In this document: positions 1 to 8,610 of the stretch, piece by piece
Position numbering within the stretch: position 1 is the first letter of the stretch
Layout of the letters: each line of letters opens with the position of its first letter
From: Plantibacter sp050587525
GTDB taxonomy: Bacteria; Actinomycetota; Actinomycetes; Actinomycetales; Microbacteriaceae
DNA length: 64,000 bases
NCBI RefSeq assembly: GCF_050587525.1
Contig: NZ_JBOBFT010000013.1
Location: forward strand, 1 to 64,000
Reading direction: 5' to 3'
Position numbers and translations under genes: made by a program
The notes under the pieces: generated by a model
What the model saw: only the letters and a program-made list of their open reading frames with translations
The model's database searches: none
What the model was told of the DNA's origin: nothing

Positions 1-735
1 AAGATCGCCCTCGCCGAACGCGACGGCGGCTGCGCCTGGACCGGATGCCCACACCCACCCGCCTACACCCAAGCGCACCACATCACCTGGTGGTCAACCG
101 GCGGCACCACCGACCTCAACAACGGCATCCTGCTGTGTTCACATCACCACCATCGGGTGCATGCCGACGGGTGGGACATCCGGATCCGTGACGGGTCCCC
201 GTGGTTCATCCCGCCAGCCCACCTCGACCGGACACGCACCCCCCCGACGCGGCGGCACACTCCACCCCAACAACACCGGATAACCCGTACCAACCCACCC
301 CAGACCCCAACCCTTCGACAAGCTCAGGGACCAGACCCTGCCCGCAGACGCCCGACCCCGGTCACTGAGCCTGTCGAAGTGCATGACCCCAACCACCCAG
401 ACCCCCACCCTTCGACAAGCTCAGGGAACGGAGGATATAGCTTACGGCGCCGGACGGCTCACGGAGCAGTAACAGCACCATCGGTAGCACTGGCACGCTC
501 ACGAGGCATTCGCAGAGCGAACAGCGAAGCAGCCAGCATCAACACGAACGCAGACGCGAACGCAGCAGGGAAGGAGAATGCATCGAGCAGAGCACCGGCA
601 GCGAGCGGTCCGATGATCGCACCGAGATCAGAAACCGCCTGGAACACAGCGACCGGACGACCACCTCGACCACCGGCCGCATCACCGACTGCAGCAGCGG
701 GAGCAGTGCCCATCAGCGCTGCAGCGGCACCGTAG
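1..735 (+). CDS. DUF222/HNH endonuclease family protein, C-terminal part (5' end outside window)
   Basis: The reading frame is open from the first base and has no start in the window. It begins inside an HNH nuclease fold: a CAWTGC zinc knuckle, then AHHITWW and LLCSHHHHRVHADGW, the usual C-terminal HNH of the DUF222 (13E12-like) family. These proteins normally stop soon after this motif. Here the frame has no stop until 733-735. It runs through three copies of the palindromic repeat (311-428) and then antisense to the last 277 bp of the convergent MFS gene. The residues after about position 85 are therefore probably not a conserved domain. The original stop may have been lost by repeat insertion. 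The HNH identification is firm; the true 3' end is uncertain. Confidence 0.75.
   Translation, partial: KIALAERDGGCAWTGCPHPPAYTQAHHITWWSTGGTTDLNNGILLCSHHHHRVHADGWDIRIRDGSPWFIPPAHLDRTRTPPTRRHTPPQQHRITRTNPPQTPTLRQAQGPDPARRRPTPVTEPVEVHDPNHPDPHPSTSSGNGGYSLRRRTAHGAVTAPSVALARSRGIRRANSEAASINTNADANAAGKENASSRAPAASGPMIAPRSETAWNTATGRPPRPPAASPTAAAGAVPISAAAAP
311..428. repeat. Three copies of the palindromic intergenic repeat
   Basis: Copies lie at 311-332 and 408-428 (plus orientation) and at 358-381 (inverted). The core reads CCCTTCGACAAGCTCAGGGA, variable at a few positions. The middle copy is reversed relative to its neighbours, so adjacent copies can form hairpins. The array lies in the open C-terminal frame of the HNH protein. 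Confidence 0.85.
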
Positions 736-1715
736 ACGCACAGGAGAGTGATGAGGATCCACAGTTCGGTCGCGAACGGCATCGCGAGCATCGCAGCTGC
801 ACCGACCGCGAACCCACCGATGATCGCCGGACGACGACCCACCGAGTCCACGAAGCGTCCGGCCGGACCGAGAGCGATCGTCTGGACGACAGCAGCAACG
901 GCGAAGGCGATTCCCGTCCAAGCCGGCTCATCGTGCAGCACCTCGACGACGAGCACAGGAACGAGAGCTCCACGAACCCCCATCGCGGACCACCCCGAAG
1001 CGAAGTTCGCGAGGAGAGCGGACTGGAACCGTCGATCCCGGAGCACAACTCGGAACGGTGTCGGCGGAAGGACAGGAACGGCATCGGTCGACGTCGAGAC
1101 CTGTTCCTTCCCGCTCAACAGGAACAGACCGATCGCACCCGCGATCGTGAGCGTGATCGCATAGAAGAAGAACGGAGCCGTCAAGGAAATGGACGCAAGA
1201 AGTCCACCGACAGCAGGACCGGCCATGCCACCGACGAGGAATCCGCCCTGGTAGAAGCCGACCGAACGACCACGACGGGCCGGATCGGTGGTGCGGAGCA
1301 GCAGGGTCATCGCAGCGACGGAGAACATCGCAGAACCGATGCCTCCCACACCACGCAGAACGAGCACCTGCGGATAGTCCACCGCGATCCCGACGAGCCC
1401 ACTCGACAGAGCGACGATACCGATGCCGATCGCGAGAACCGTTCGTTCGCCGACACGGTCGACGACCCATCCGACGAACGGATTCGCGATCAGCCGCATC
1501 AGAGCGAACGCGGAGACGACAGCACCGACCTCGACGTACCCGACGTTGAAGCTCCGAACGAAGACAGGAAGCACGGGTACGACGACACCGAAGCCGAGCA
1601 TCACGAAGAAGGCAACGACTCCGAGCACACGCACGTCACGAGGCAGAGGAACCCGATCCCCAGCGCGACCGAAGGAAGCGAGCCGACGAACGCGGACGAA
1701 GAGACGACGAGCCAT
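459..1715 (-). CDS. MFS transporter (drug/metabolite exporter type)
   Basis: 418-residue major facilitator with about twelve hydrophobic segments. The motif A loop appears in both halves (GWVVDRVGERTV near residue 65 and GRFVDSVGRRPAI past the middle), as in 12-TM proton-coupled exporters. I chose the ATG at 1715 because the predicted protein then starts with a short Arg-rich stretch directly before TM1. The frame extends 53 codons upstream, but those residues translate repeat DNA. It is convergent with the HNH gene and overlaps that gene's long open frame. The substrate cannot be read from the sequence. Confidence 0.85.
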   Translation of the reverse strand: MARRLFVRVRRLASFGRAGDRVPLPRDVRVLGVVAFFVMLGFGVVVPVLPVFVRSFNVGYVEVGAVVSAFALMRLIANPFVGWVVDRVGERTVLAIGIGIVALSSGLVGIAVDYPQVLVLRGVGGIGSAMFSVAAMTLLLRTTDPARRGRSVGFYQGGFLVGGMAGPAVGGLLASISLTAPFFFYAITLTIAGAIGLFLLSGKEQVSTSTDAVPVLPPTPFRVVLRDRRFQSALLANFASGWSAMGVRGALVPVLVVEVLHDEPAWTGIAFAVAAVVQTIALGPAGRFVDSVGRRPAIIGGFAVGAAAMLAMPFATELWILITLLCVYGAAAALMGTAPAAAVGDAAGGRGGRPVAVFQAVSDLGAIIGPLAAGALLDAFSFPAAFASAFVLMLAASLFALRMPRERASATDGAVTAP

Positions 1716-1842
1716 GGAACGGATGAACCCTGTTTCTTGGAGGAGAGCACGAGCTTGGGAGGGACACGTTACTGGGTGGGGCACGCTGCTTGGAGGAAAG
1801 CACGGCACTCGGAAAGCCATCGTCCAGTCGCTGAACTCGTTG

Positions 1843-1930
1843 CCCTTCGACAGGCTCAGGGACCGGCAGCACACCCTTCGACAGGCTCAGGGACCGGCAG
1901 CACACCCTTCGACACGCTCAGCGAGCCGGA
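1843..1930. repeat. Three direct copies of the palindromic repeat
   Basis: Three same-orientation copies start at about 1843, 1874 and 1906, at about 31-bp spacing, separated by the shared linker GGCAGCACA. They fill the space between the MFS upstream region and the stop codon of the next minus-strand gene at 1933. Confidence 0.85.
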
Positions 1931-1932
1931 GG

Positions 1933-3222
1933 TCAGCTGGCGAGGACCTGAGCGACGGAAGCAGGATCGGCGAGCACAGGAGCGAACGCGAGCTGAGCAG
2001 CACCGACGATGAGCAGATCGCCACCGAGCGCAGCACGAGTGATGGTGACGTCGTCACGAGGGCCGATCATCGCGGTTCGAGCGACAGCACTCTCCAACCG
2101 CTCAGGAGCCACCTCCGACAGCGCTCCGAGGAACCCACCGAGCACAACGAGACGAGGGTTGAAGACGTTGACGATGTTGCGGAGCGCCACGCCCAGATAG
2201 TCGAGCTGACGGTCGACCACCGAAGCGACAGCAGGATCGACGGCATCAGGATCACGGTACGCGTCGAGAAGGACCGCTTCGAGATCATTGCCTCGATGGC
2301 TCTCGAGTCCCAGGACATCGAGCAGAGCACCACGCGTCACCTCGGTTTCGAGGCATCCGACCGCACCACAGTGGCATACGAGCCCAGCACTGTTGACGAG
2401 CGTGTGCCCGAGTTCACCCGCGTAGCCGCTGACGCCACCGAGGAGCCGCCCATCACTGAGAACGCCACCACCGATGCCGCTCGCACCACCGTTCAGGTAC
2501 ACGAGATCATCGACCCCACGACCCGCACCGAATATGCTCTCCGCGGTCGCGCCGACCGAAGCGTCGTTCGCTGCATGGACGGGGAGCCCGAGCGCATCGT
2601 GCAGCATCCGGGAGATCGGCTCGTCGTGCCACCCGAGGTGAGGAGCGAGCGTGACGAGTCCATCGCTCGCACGGACGAGACCGGGAACGGCAAGACCGAC
2701 ACCGACCGTGTCGTAGACCTGATCGAGCTCATCCCGCATCCCGGCGACGACGGCGGAGACGATGTTCACCACCTCAGCGGCAGACGGGATGCGAGTCGTG
2801 TCGTAGCGGATGCGCTTGATGACCTGACCGCCGAGACCGACGAGACCGATGGTCACCGCATCGAGTTCCGGATTGACGGCGAGCGCCACGGTCTTCCGAC
2901 TCGGAACGATGACCGGTGAAGGACGTCCGACCTGCTTCGTTCCGCTCGGCTCCGCTTCAGTCACGAGACGGAGGCTCACGAGCTCTGCGACGAGCGCACC
3001 GATGGTCGACCGGTTCAGTCCGGTTTCACGCGTCAGTTGCGCACGGGAGACGGCACCACTCGTGTGGACGATCTCGAGGACTGCCGAGAGGTTGTTCCGG
3101 CGGACGTCGTCGAGGTTGTTGCCCTTGATGGGTGTCCGTGCCTGCCCGGCGCCCTTCGGCCCTGCATCCTGCGACTGTGCAGCCTGTACCGGGGAGGAGT
3201 CTTCGACGCCGGAGGTGGACAT
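1933..3222 (-). CDS. ROK-family transcriptional regulator (XylR/NagC-like), copy 1
   Basis: 429 residues. An N-terminal winged helix (about residues 42-90, with a recognition-helix sequence TRETGLNRSTIGALVAEL) is followed by a ROK sugar-binding fold: GVGLAVPGLV, NDASVGA, GGASGIGGG, GELGHT and the zinc signature CHCGAVGCLETEV. ROK regulators of this type repress sugar genes until the sugar binds. A good ribosome site (AAAGGA, 6 nt from ATG) supports the start at 3222. It lies just downstream of its paralogue and next to xylose-type genes, so it is a candidate regulator of the divergent promoters at 8.4-8.6 kb. Confidence 0.9.
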   Translation of the reverse strand: MSTSGVEDSSPVQAAQSQDAGPKGAGQARTPIKGNNLDDVRRNNLSAVLEIVHTSGAVSRAQLTRETGLNRSTIGALVAELVSLRLVTEAEPSGTKQVGRPSPVIVPSRKTVALAVNPELDAVTIGLVGLGGQVIKRIRYDTTRIPSAAEVVNIVSAVVAGMRDELDQVYDTVGVGLAVPGLVRASDGLVTLAPHLGWHDEPISRMLHDALGLPVHAANDASVGATAESIFGAGRGVDDLVYLNGGASGIGGGVLSDGRLLGGVSGYAGELGHTLVNSAGLVCHCGAVGCLETEVTRGALLDVLGLESHRGNDLEAVLLDAYRDPDAVDPAVASVVDRQLDYLGVALRNIVNVFNPRLVVLGGFLGALSEVAPERLESAVARTAMIGPRDDVTITRAALGGDLLIVGAAQLAFAPVLADPASVAQVLAS

Positions 3223-3241
3223 CCAGCATCCTTTCTCTTCA

Positions 3242-4561
3242 TCACCGGTGTTTCGTCGTCACCGGTGCTGGTGCTCCGACGACACCGTCGGCGCCGTCGA
3301 TCCCACCGCGCGGGGAGACCTTCACACTGTACGCCTGCGCCGGACGCACGGAAGCCATCGCGGCCGTGACCGCTGCAGGATCGGCGAGGACACCGGAGAA
3401 GGCGAGCTCAGCCGCACCGATCATCAGGAGGTCGGATCCCAACTGAGCGCGATGGATCGTGACGCCGTCTGCAGGGCCGGTGAGCGCTTCGGAGAGGACA
3501 AGATCGGTGAGTCGTTGCTCGTCGAGCGCGAAGAGCGTCGCGAGGAAGCCACCGAGGACGATGCGTTCGGGATTGCAGACGTTGACGACACCACGGAGGG
3601 TGACGGCGAGATAGTCGAGTTGCCGCTGCACCTCCGCGGCGACGGCGGGATCGGTCGATGCGGCGAGGGCACGCTCGAGGTCATCGCTGTCGCCGCCGTC
3701 GAGACCGACGACCTCGAGGAGGCGGGCGCGACTGACCTCCGTCTCGAGGCATCCGACGGCACCGCAGTGGCAGAGCCGACCACCGGAGCGGACGAGCGTA
3801 TGTCCGAGTTCACCCGCATAGCCCGCTGCACCACCGCACAGACTGCCACCGCTGATGATTCCTCCACCGATGCCGCTGGCCCCTCCGTTGAGGTAGACGA
3901 GGTCAAGACTCCCCCTCCCTGCTCCGAAGAGGATCTCTCCCCCGGCGCCGAGGGAGGCGTCATTGGAGGCATGGACCGGATAGCCGGTTGCGGTCGCGAG
4001 CATCTGAGCGATCGGCTCGTCCGTCCACCCGAGGTGCGGTGCGTAGCCGACGACACCGTCATCCGCACGCACAAGACCGGGAACAGCCACACCGATGCCG
4101 ACGATGCGATAGGAGGCGTCGAGCTCTGCACGCATCCCGGCGATGACCGCCGCTGCGATGTTCGCGACCTCCTCGGCGGTCGGCAGATGCGCCGTTTCGT
4201 AGCGGATGCGTTTGATGACCGTCCCACCGAGCCCGACGAGACCGATCGTGATCGCATCGACCTCCGGATTGACGGCGAGCGCAGCGGTGGCTGGATCCGC
4301 GTGCACGAGAGGACTGGGCCTCCCCACACCGGTACTGCTGCCCGGTGCCGTCTCATATACGAGGCCGAGCTCACCGAGCTGGCCGATGAGCGTTCCGACC
4401 GTCGATCGGTTCAGCCCCGTCGCCCTGGCGAGTTCGGCTCTCGTCAACGTGCCCTGGTGGTGTACGAGGGACAGCACGAGCGACAGGTTGGTCCGACGGG
4501 TGTGGTCGTTCGTGGTCGCGGCACGCGCTTCACCGAACAGTGGTGGTTCGGTCCTGGACAT
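3242..4561 (-). CDS. ROK-family transcriptional regulator, copy 2
   Basis: 439 residues, clearly paralogous to the gene just downstream: same helix-turn-helix (ARATGLNRSTVGTLIGQL), same ROK motifs and the same CHCGAVGCLETEV zinc site. The start at 4561 is preferred over an ATG 45 nt upstream because AGGGGA sits 3 nt before it. Only 19 bp separate the two ROK genes, which implies co-transcription. Tandem ROK regulators suggest either two sugar signals or duplication followed by divergence. The C-terminal tail of about 25 residues is not shared with copy 1. Confidence 0.9.
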   Translation of the reverse strand: MSRTEPPLFGEARAATTNDHTRRTNLSLVLSLVHHQGTLTRAELARATGLNRSTVGTLIGQLGELGLVYETAPGSSTGVGRPSPLVHADPATAALAVNPEVDAITIGLVGLGGTVIKRIRYETAHLPTAEEVANIAAAVIAGMRAELDASYRIVGIGVAVPGLVRADDGVVGYAPHLGWTDEPIAQMLATATGYPVHASNDASLGAGGEILFGAGRGSLDLVYLNGGASGIGGGIISGGSLCGGAAGYAGELGHTLVRSGGRLCHCGAVGCLETEVSRARLLEVVGLDGGDSDDLERALAASTDPAVAAEVQRQLDYLAVTLRGVVNVCNPERIVLGGFLATLFALDEQRLTDLVLSEALTGPADGVTIHRAQLGSDLLMIGAAELAFSGVLADPAAVTAAMASVRPAQAYSVKVSPRGGIDGADGVVGAPAPVTTKHR

Positions 4562-4660
4562 CGGTCCCCTGTCTTCGGCTCTCATGAGATCGGTGAGCGG
4601 AGGCACAGCTGCGCCGAGGCGGCTGCGATCCAGCCGCCCCGGTGCCTCACGCGCGTGCGC

Positions 4661-5662
4661 TCAGCGCGTGCTGAACGCCGAGTCGAACGCGGCCGTCGGC
4701 GCTTCGAAGGCGAGCCGCTTCACGAACGCCAGGGCTTCAGGAGCGCCGAGCAGTCGGTCCATGCCCGCGTCCTCCCATTCGACGGAGATGGGACCGTCGT
4801 AGCCGATCGAGTTGAGCGCACGGAAGCTCATCTCCCAGGGGACGTCACCGTGACCGGTGGACACGAAGTCCCAGCCGCGGTGGAGGTCCGCCCAGGCGAG
4901 GTGGGAGCCGAGCCGACCGTTGCGACCGTTGCCCGTGTTCATCTTCACGTCCTTGCAGTCGACGTGGTAGATCAGCTCACCGAACTCGAGGATGAAGGCA
5001 ACCGGATCGAGTTCCTGCCAGACGAAGTGACTGGGGTCCCAGTTGAGACCGAAGGCCTTCCGATGCCCGATGGCCTCGAGCGTCCGTACCGTTGTCCAGT
5101 AGTCGTAGGCGATCTCGGACGGGTGGACCTCGTGGGCGAACCGGACGCCGACCTCGTCGAACACGTCGAGGATCGGGTTCCAGCGATCGGCAAAGTCCTG
5201 ATACCCCGCGTCGACCGCTTCCTGTGACACGGGAGGGAACATCGCGACGTACTTCCAGATGCTGGAACCCGTGAATCCGACGACGGTCTCGACGCCGAGC
5301 TTCGCCGCGAGGCGAGCCGTGTTCTTCATCTCCTCCGCGGCACGCTGACGGACGCCCTCAGGGTCTCCATCACCCCAGACCACATCGGGCAGGATGTCAC
5401 GATGACGCTGATCGATGGGATCGTCGCACACCGCCTGCCCCTTCAGGTGATTGGAGATCGCGAACACCTGGAGTCCGTGACGTTCGAGCGTCGCGAGCTT
5501 GCCCGCGACGTACTCCTCGTCGTCCCAGCGCCACGGGTCCAGATGATCGCCCCAACAGGCGATCTCGAGGCCGTCATAGCCCCAGCCCGCTGCGAGCGAG
5601 CAGACCTCTTCGAACGGAAGGTCGGCCCACTGGCCGGTGAACAGGGTGATCGGTCGTGCCAT
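4661..5662 (-). CDS. Sugar phosphate isomerase/epimerase family protein (TIM barrel)
   Basis: 333-residue AP-endonuclease-2-type TIM barrel. Likely metal ligands occur in EIACWGDH near the N-terminus, HEVHPSEI, NWDPSHF, HVDCKDVK and SVEWED near the C-terminus, the order seen in xylose-isomerase-like epimerases. AGGAG lies 9 nt upstream of the ATG. It is followed in the same direction by ROK copy 2 and preceded by a Gfo/Idh/MocA dehydrogenase. That pair commonly acts together on inositols, 3-keto-sugars or related carbohydrates. The exact substrate is unknown. Confidence 0.85.
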   Translation of the reverse strand: MARPITLFTGQWADLPFEEVCSLAAGWGYDGLEIACWGDHLDPWRWDDEEYVAGKLATLERHGLQVFAISNHLKGQAVCDDPIDQRHRDILPDVVWGDGDPEGVRQRAAEEMKNTARLAAKLGVETVVGFTGSSIWKYVAMFPPVSQEAVDAGYQDFADRWNPILDVFDEVGVRFAHEVHPSEIAYDYWTTVRTLEAIGHRKAFGLNWDPSHFVWQELDPVAFILEFGELIYHVDCKDVKMNTGNGRNGRLGSHLAWADLHRGWDFVSTGHGDVPWEMSFRALNSIGYDGPISVEWEDAGMDRLLGAPEALAFVKRLAFEAPTAAFDSAFSTR

Positions 5663-5784
5663 GGTGTTCTGCTCCTAGGTCTCGTGGAGGTGTTTCGGGG
5701 AGAGGGTTCGGAAGGATCGTTCCGGGAGAAGGATTCCGGGAAGTGATCCCGGTGACATGATCCCGGCGACGTGGTCCCGGTGTC

Positions 5785-7035
5785 TCAGACTCGATCGGCA
5801 GTGACCGGAGTCCAGACGCTGTTGTTGGCCGAGCTCGTCTCGACGGCATCAAGGACACGCTGCACCTGGAGCCCGTCGGCGAAGGACGGCTCCGGTTGCA
5901 CACCGGCCGCGATCGCTTCGACGAAGTCGCGCGCCTGGTGGGAGAACCCGTGCTCGTAGCCGAGCAGGTGACCGGCCGGCCACCAGGCCGAGATGTAGGG
6001 GTGTTCCGGCTCCGTGACGAGGATCGTCGTGAAGCCCTGTTCGCCGGCGGGAGCCGTCGCGTCGTAGAGCTGCAGGCTGTTCAGCTGTTCGAGGTCGAAG
6101 GAGATCGCACCTGCGGAGCCGGCGATCTCGATGCGAAGGGCGTTCTTGCGGCCCGTACTGAAGCGCGTCGCTTCGAACGACCCGAGGACACCGTTCTCGA
6201 ACCGTCCGGTGAAGAGGGCGACGTCGTCGACGGTGACGGTGCCGCTGGCCGTGCTCGAGCTCGTGCCTGCACCTGCAGACCCGGCACCCGTCTGTCCACC
6301 CGTCAGTCCACCAGCGGATGCCGACAGCCCACGACCGTCGGCTTCGAGAGGCCGCTCGGTCACGAGCGTCTCGAGGACACCGGACACGGAGGCGAGCCGA
6401 AGACCGGTGATGAACTGAGCGAGGTCCACGGCATGCGCACCGATGTCGCCGAGCGCACCGGAGCCGGCGAGCTGCTTGTCGAGGCGCCAGGTCATCGGGC
6501 TCTGCTCGTCGATGAGCCAGTCCTGCAGATAGGACGCACGCACCTGACGGATCCGACCGATGCGACCGGAGGCGACGAGGTCCCGAGCGAACGTCGCCGC
6601 GGGAACCCGACGATACGTGAAGCCCACCATCGCGAGGACACCGCGCTCGACGGCACGAGCCGCGGCCTCCGTCATCGCTTCGGCCTCGGCGACGGTGTTG
6701 GCGAGAGGTTTCTCACAGAGGACGTGCTTGCCGGCCTCGAGCGCAGCGATCGCGATCTCGGCGTGGGAGTCCCCCGGAGTGACGATGTCGACGACATCGA
6801 TGTCGTCCCGGGCGATGACCTCACGCCAGTCGGTCGAGGACTCCGCCCAGCCCCAGTTGTCGGCGGCAGCGGCCGTGCGAGCGGTATCGCGACCGACGAG
6901 GACGGCCATCTCCGGCTGGGCACTGAGGTCGAAGAATCGAGGAGCGACCCTCCATCCCTGCGAGTGCGCTGCTCCCATGAAGCCGACGCCGATCATCGCG
7001 ACCCGAAGTCCGGGTCCTGGTTCACTCACGGTCAC
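5785..7035 (-). CDS. Gfo/Idh/MocA-family NAD(P)-dependent oxidoreductase
   Basis: 416 residues. An N-terminal Rossmann motif (VAMIGVGFMGAAH) is followed by the family hallmark GKHVLCEKPLANT and by the helix GDIGAHAVDLAQF, which carries the catalytic His/Asp region. I place the start at the GTG at 7035, giving VTVSEPGPG before the Rossmann strand; an ATG/GTG frame 33 codons upstream adds non-conserved sequence. A Gly/Ser/Thr-rich insertion of about 35 residues sits near residues 220-260 and is unusual for the family. It probably oxidises a sugar or cyclitol, with the TIM-barrel epimerase as partner. Confidence 0.88.
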   Translation of the reverse strand: MTVSEPGPGLRVAMIGVGFMGAAHSQGWRVAPRFFDLSAQPEMAVLVGRDTARTAAAADNWGWAESSTDWREVIARDDIDVVDIVTPGDSHAEIAIAALEAGKHVLCEKPLANTVAEAEAMTEAAARAVERGVLAMVGFTYRRVPAATFARDLVASGRIGRIRQVRASYLQDWLIDEQSPMTWRLDKQLAGSGALGDIGAHAVDLAQFITGLRLASVSGVLETLVTERPLEADGRGLSASAGGLTGGQTGAGSAGAGTSSSTASGTVTVDDVALFTGRFENGVLGSFEATRFSTGRKNALRIEIAGSAGAISFDLEQLNSLQLYDATAPAGEQGFTTILVTEPEHPYISAWWPAGHLLGYEHGFSHQARDFVEAIAAGVQPEPSFADGLQVQRVLDAVETSSANNSVWTPVTADRV

Positions 7036-7151
7036 GCTGCTGCTCTCTTTCTGTGGTGTGTGGATGCGTCTGGTACAGGTGGTGGAGTTCGGGTGCCGTC
7101 CCGGTCGTGGAACGGCACCCGAGCGGCCGGGCACCAGATCGGTGCGGCTGC

Positions 7152-8198
7152 TTAGCTCTCGAAAGCGCTCGGCAGGTAGACGTCCACATTCTCTTTCGTG
7201 ACGACCGGTGCGAACAGCTGCACCTTGCGGGGAACGCTCGACTCGACGAGGTCGCTCATGCCCTTGCCCTGCACGATGAGGCGAGCGAGCGCGATGCCGT
7301 CTGCGGCCTGCGTTGACGGGTAGATGACCGTCGCCTTGAGAACCGTGTCGTCGGCCTTGATGGAACGCATGACGTTCGCGGATCCGGCGCCGCCGACCAT
7401 GAAGAACTCGGAACGACCCGCAGCGTCGATGGCTGCGAGGACGCCGACGCCCTGGTCGTCGTCGTGGTTCCAGATGGCGTCGATCTTGGGTGCGGAGGCG
7501 AGGAGCTGCGATGCTGCAGCCTCACCGCCCTGGACCGTGAAGTCGGCTGCGACGCGGTTCGTCACGTCGAGACCGCAGTCATCGAGCGCGTCCTTGAAGC
7601 CCTTGCTGCGTTCCTGCGTGAGCGGAAGGCTGTCGATGCCGGCGATCTCGGCGACGACGGCGTCCTTCTTGCCGTCGAGCTGCTCGCAGATGTACGTACC
7701 GGCGCTCACGCCCATGCCGTAGTTGTCGCCGAGGATCGTCGTGCGTGCGGCGAAGGTGCTCGAGAACTCCCGGTCGACGTTGATGACGGGAATGCCCGCC
7801 TGCATGGCCTTGATGGCGACGTCGGTGAGTGCTGCACCGTCGGTCGGCAGGAGGACGATGGCGTCGACCTTGTCGTTGATGAAGGTCTCGACCTGGCTGA
7901 TCTGCAGGTTGGCGTCGTTGGTGCCCTCGGCGACGACGAGGTTGACGTCACTGTACTTCTTCGCTTCGGCGAGGGCGGCAGTGTTGATGGCGCCGAGCCA
8001 ACCGTGGTCGGCGGCAGGACCGGAGAAGCCGATCGTGATCGTGTCTCCGGCCTTGGCGTTGTCCTCGGCGGAGTTGCCCGCCGGGGCAGAGGTGGATTCG
8101 GTCGTCCCGGCCGTACACGAGGTCATGAGACCGATGACGGCGAGCGAAGCGCCCGAAGCGATCAGCAGCCGACGGCGCAGCGTGCGTGATGCAAGCAT
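7152..8198 (-). CDS. Sugar ABC transporter substrate-binding lipoprotein (XylF/RbsB type)
   Basis: 348 residues from the ATG at 8198, which has a near-perfect ribosome site (AGGAGG, 6 nt). The signal peptide ends in a lipobox (GLMTSC), so the mature protein is a membrane-anchored lipoprotein. The body is a type I periplasmic-binding fold: ITIGFSGPAADHGWLGAI, a DAIVLLPTDGAALTDV hinge and INVDREF. The matching ATPase and permease are transcribed in the opposite direction from 8611, so the binding protein is the only transporter subunit on this strand. Given xylA/xylB nearby, xylose or another pentose is the likely ligand, but this is inferred from context only. Confidence 0.9.
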   Translation of the reverse strand: MLASRTLRRRLLIASGASLAVIGLMTSCTAGTTESTSAPAGNSAEDNAKAGDTITIGFSGPAADHGWLGAINTAALAEAKKYSDVNLVVAEGTNDANLQISQVETFINDKVDAIVLLPTDGAALTDVAIKAMQAGIPVINVDREFSSTFAARTTILGDNYGMGVSAGTYICEQLDGKKDAVVAEIAGIDSLPLTQERSKGFKDALDDCGLDVTNRVAADFTVQGGEAAASQLLASAPKIDAIWNHDDDQGVGVLAAIDAAGRSEFFMVGGAGSANVMRSIKADDTVLKATVIYPSTQAADGIALARLIVQGKGMSDLVESSVPRKVQLFAPVVTKENVDVYLPSAFES

Positions 8199-8361
8199 GT
8201 GTTTCCTCCTGGGTGAATGCACGTGGCTGCAGCTGAGTGCGGCCCCATGCGGTGAATGCGGGTGAGAGTGCAGTGCGCGCCAACGAGGAGGGTGCATTGG
8301 CGAGCTGCGGCACAGGGGGTTCATGCCGTCGTCTCGACGAGAGTCCACATTGACGTTTGAT

Positions 8362-8374
8362 GCAACATAACAGA
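8362..8374 (-). promoter_or_regulatory. Left arm of 13-bp inverted repeat / -10 region of binding-protein gene
   Basis: GCAACATAACAGA is the exact reverse complement of 8594-8606. On the minus strand it contains TATGTT, a plausible -10 hexamer, about 165 bp upstream of the binding-protein ATG. It could be a shared operator overlapping both promoters, with one of the ROK regulators as candidate ligand-responsive repressor. Confidence 0.6.
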
Positions 8375-8563
8375 CTTCTGCACCGAGTGTTGGATTAATT
8401 TCGGTCACTTTTCAGCAACGGCTTCCTCGGCATGGTGGACGACAACAAACCGCGCGACGTCGAGATACTTCAGTGCAACACCGGCTCACCGACGGGCATT
8501 CGCGAGCATAATCGCGATTCTCGGGCAGAACGAATCCGCGGGAAGCCCCTGTTCGAGCGCCAT

Positions 8564-8576
8564 CGCAACAATTGCG
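8564..8576. promoter_or_regulatory. Small palindrome upstream of ABC ATPase gene
   Basis: CGCAACAATTGCG is a palindrome with 5-bp arms and a 3-bp centre. The motif CAACAATT recurs 21 bp further on, at about 8587-8594, two helical turns away, which is typical spacing for paired regulator sites. It lies just upstream of the predicted -10 at 8599. Confidence 0.4.
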
Positions 8577-8593
8577 TGCACAGCCACAACAAT

Positions 8594-8606
8594 TCTGTTA
8601 TGTTGC
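8594..8606 (+). promoter_or_regulatory. Right arm of 13-bp inverted repeat / leaderless promoter of ABC ATPase
   Basis: TCTGTTATGTTGC is identical to the left arm read on the other strand. It contains TATGTT at 8599-8604, then 6 nt, then the ATG at 8611. There is no Shine-Dalgarno sequence. This spacing would put the transcription start at or next to the A of the start codon, so the mRNA is probably leaderless. Confidence 0.6.
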
Positions 8607-8610
8607 CTCC

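Larger units (their letters stand above)
8199..8610. promoter_or_regulatory. Bidirectional control region between binding protein and ABC ATPase
   Basis: A 412-bp gene-free interval, more AT-rich than its surroundings near 8340-8420 and 8560-8610, where the divergent promoters should lie. It holds the two arms of the 13-bp inverted repeat and a small palindrome listed separately. I see no credible coding sequence in it. Confidence 0.7.
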
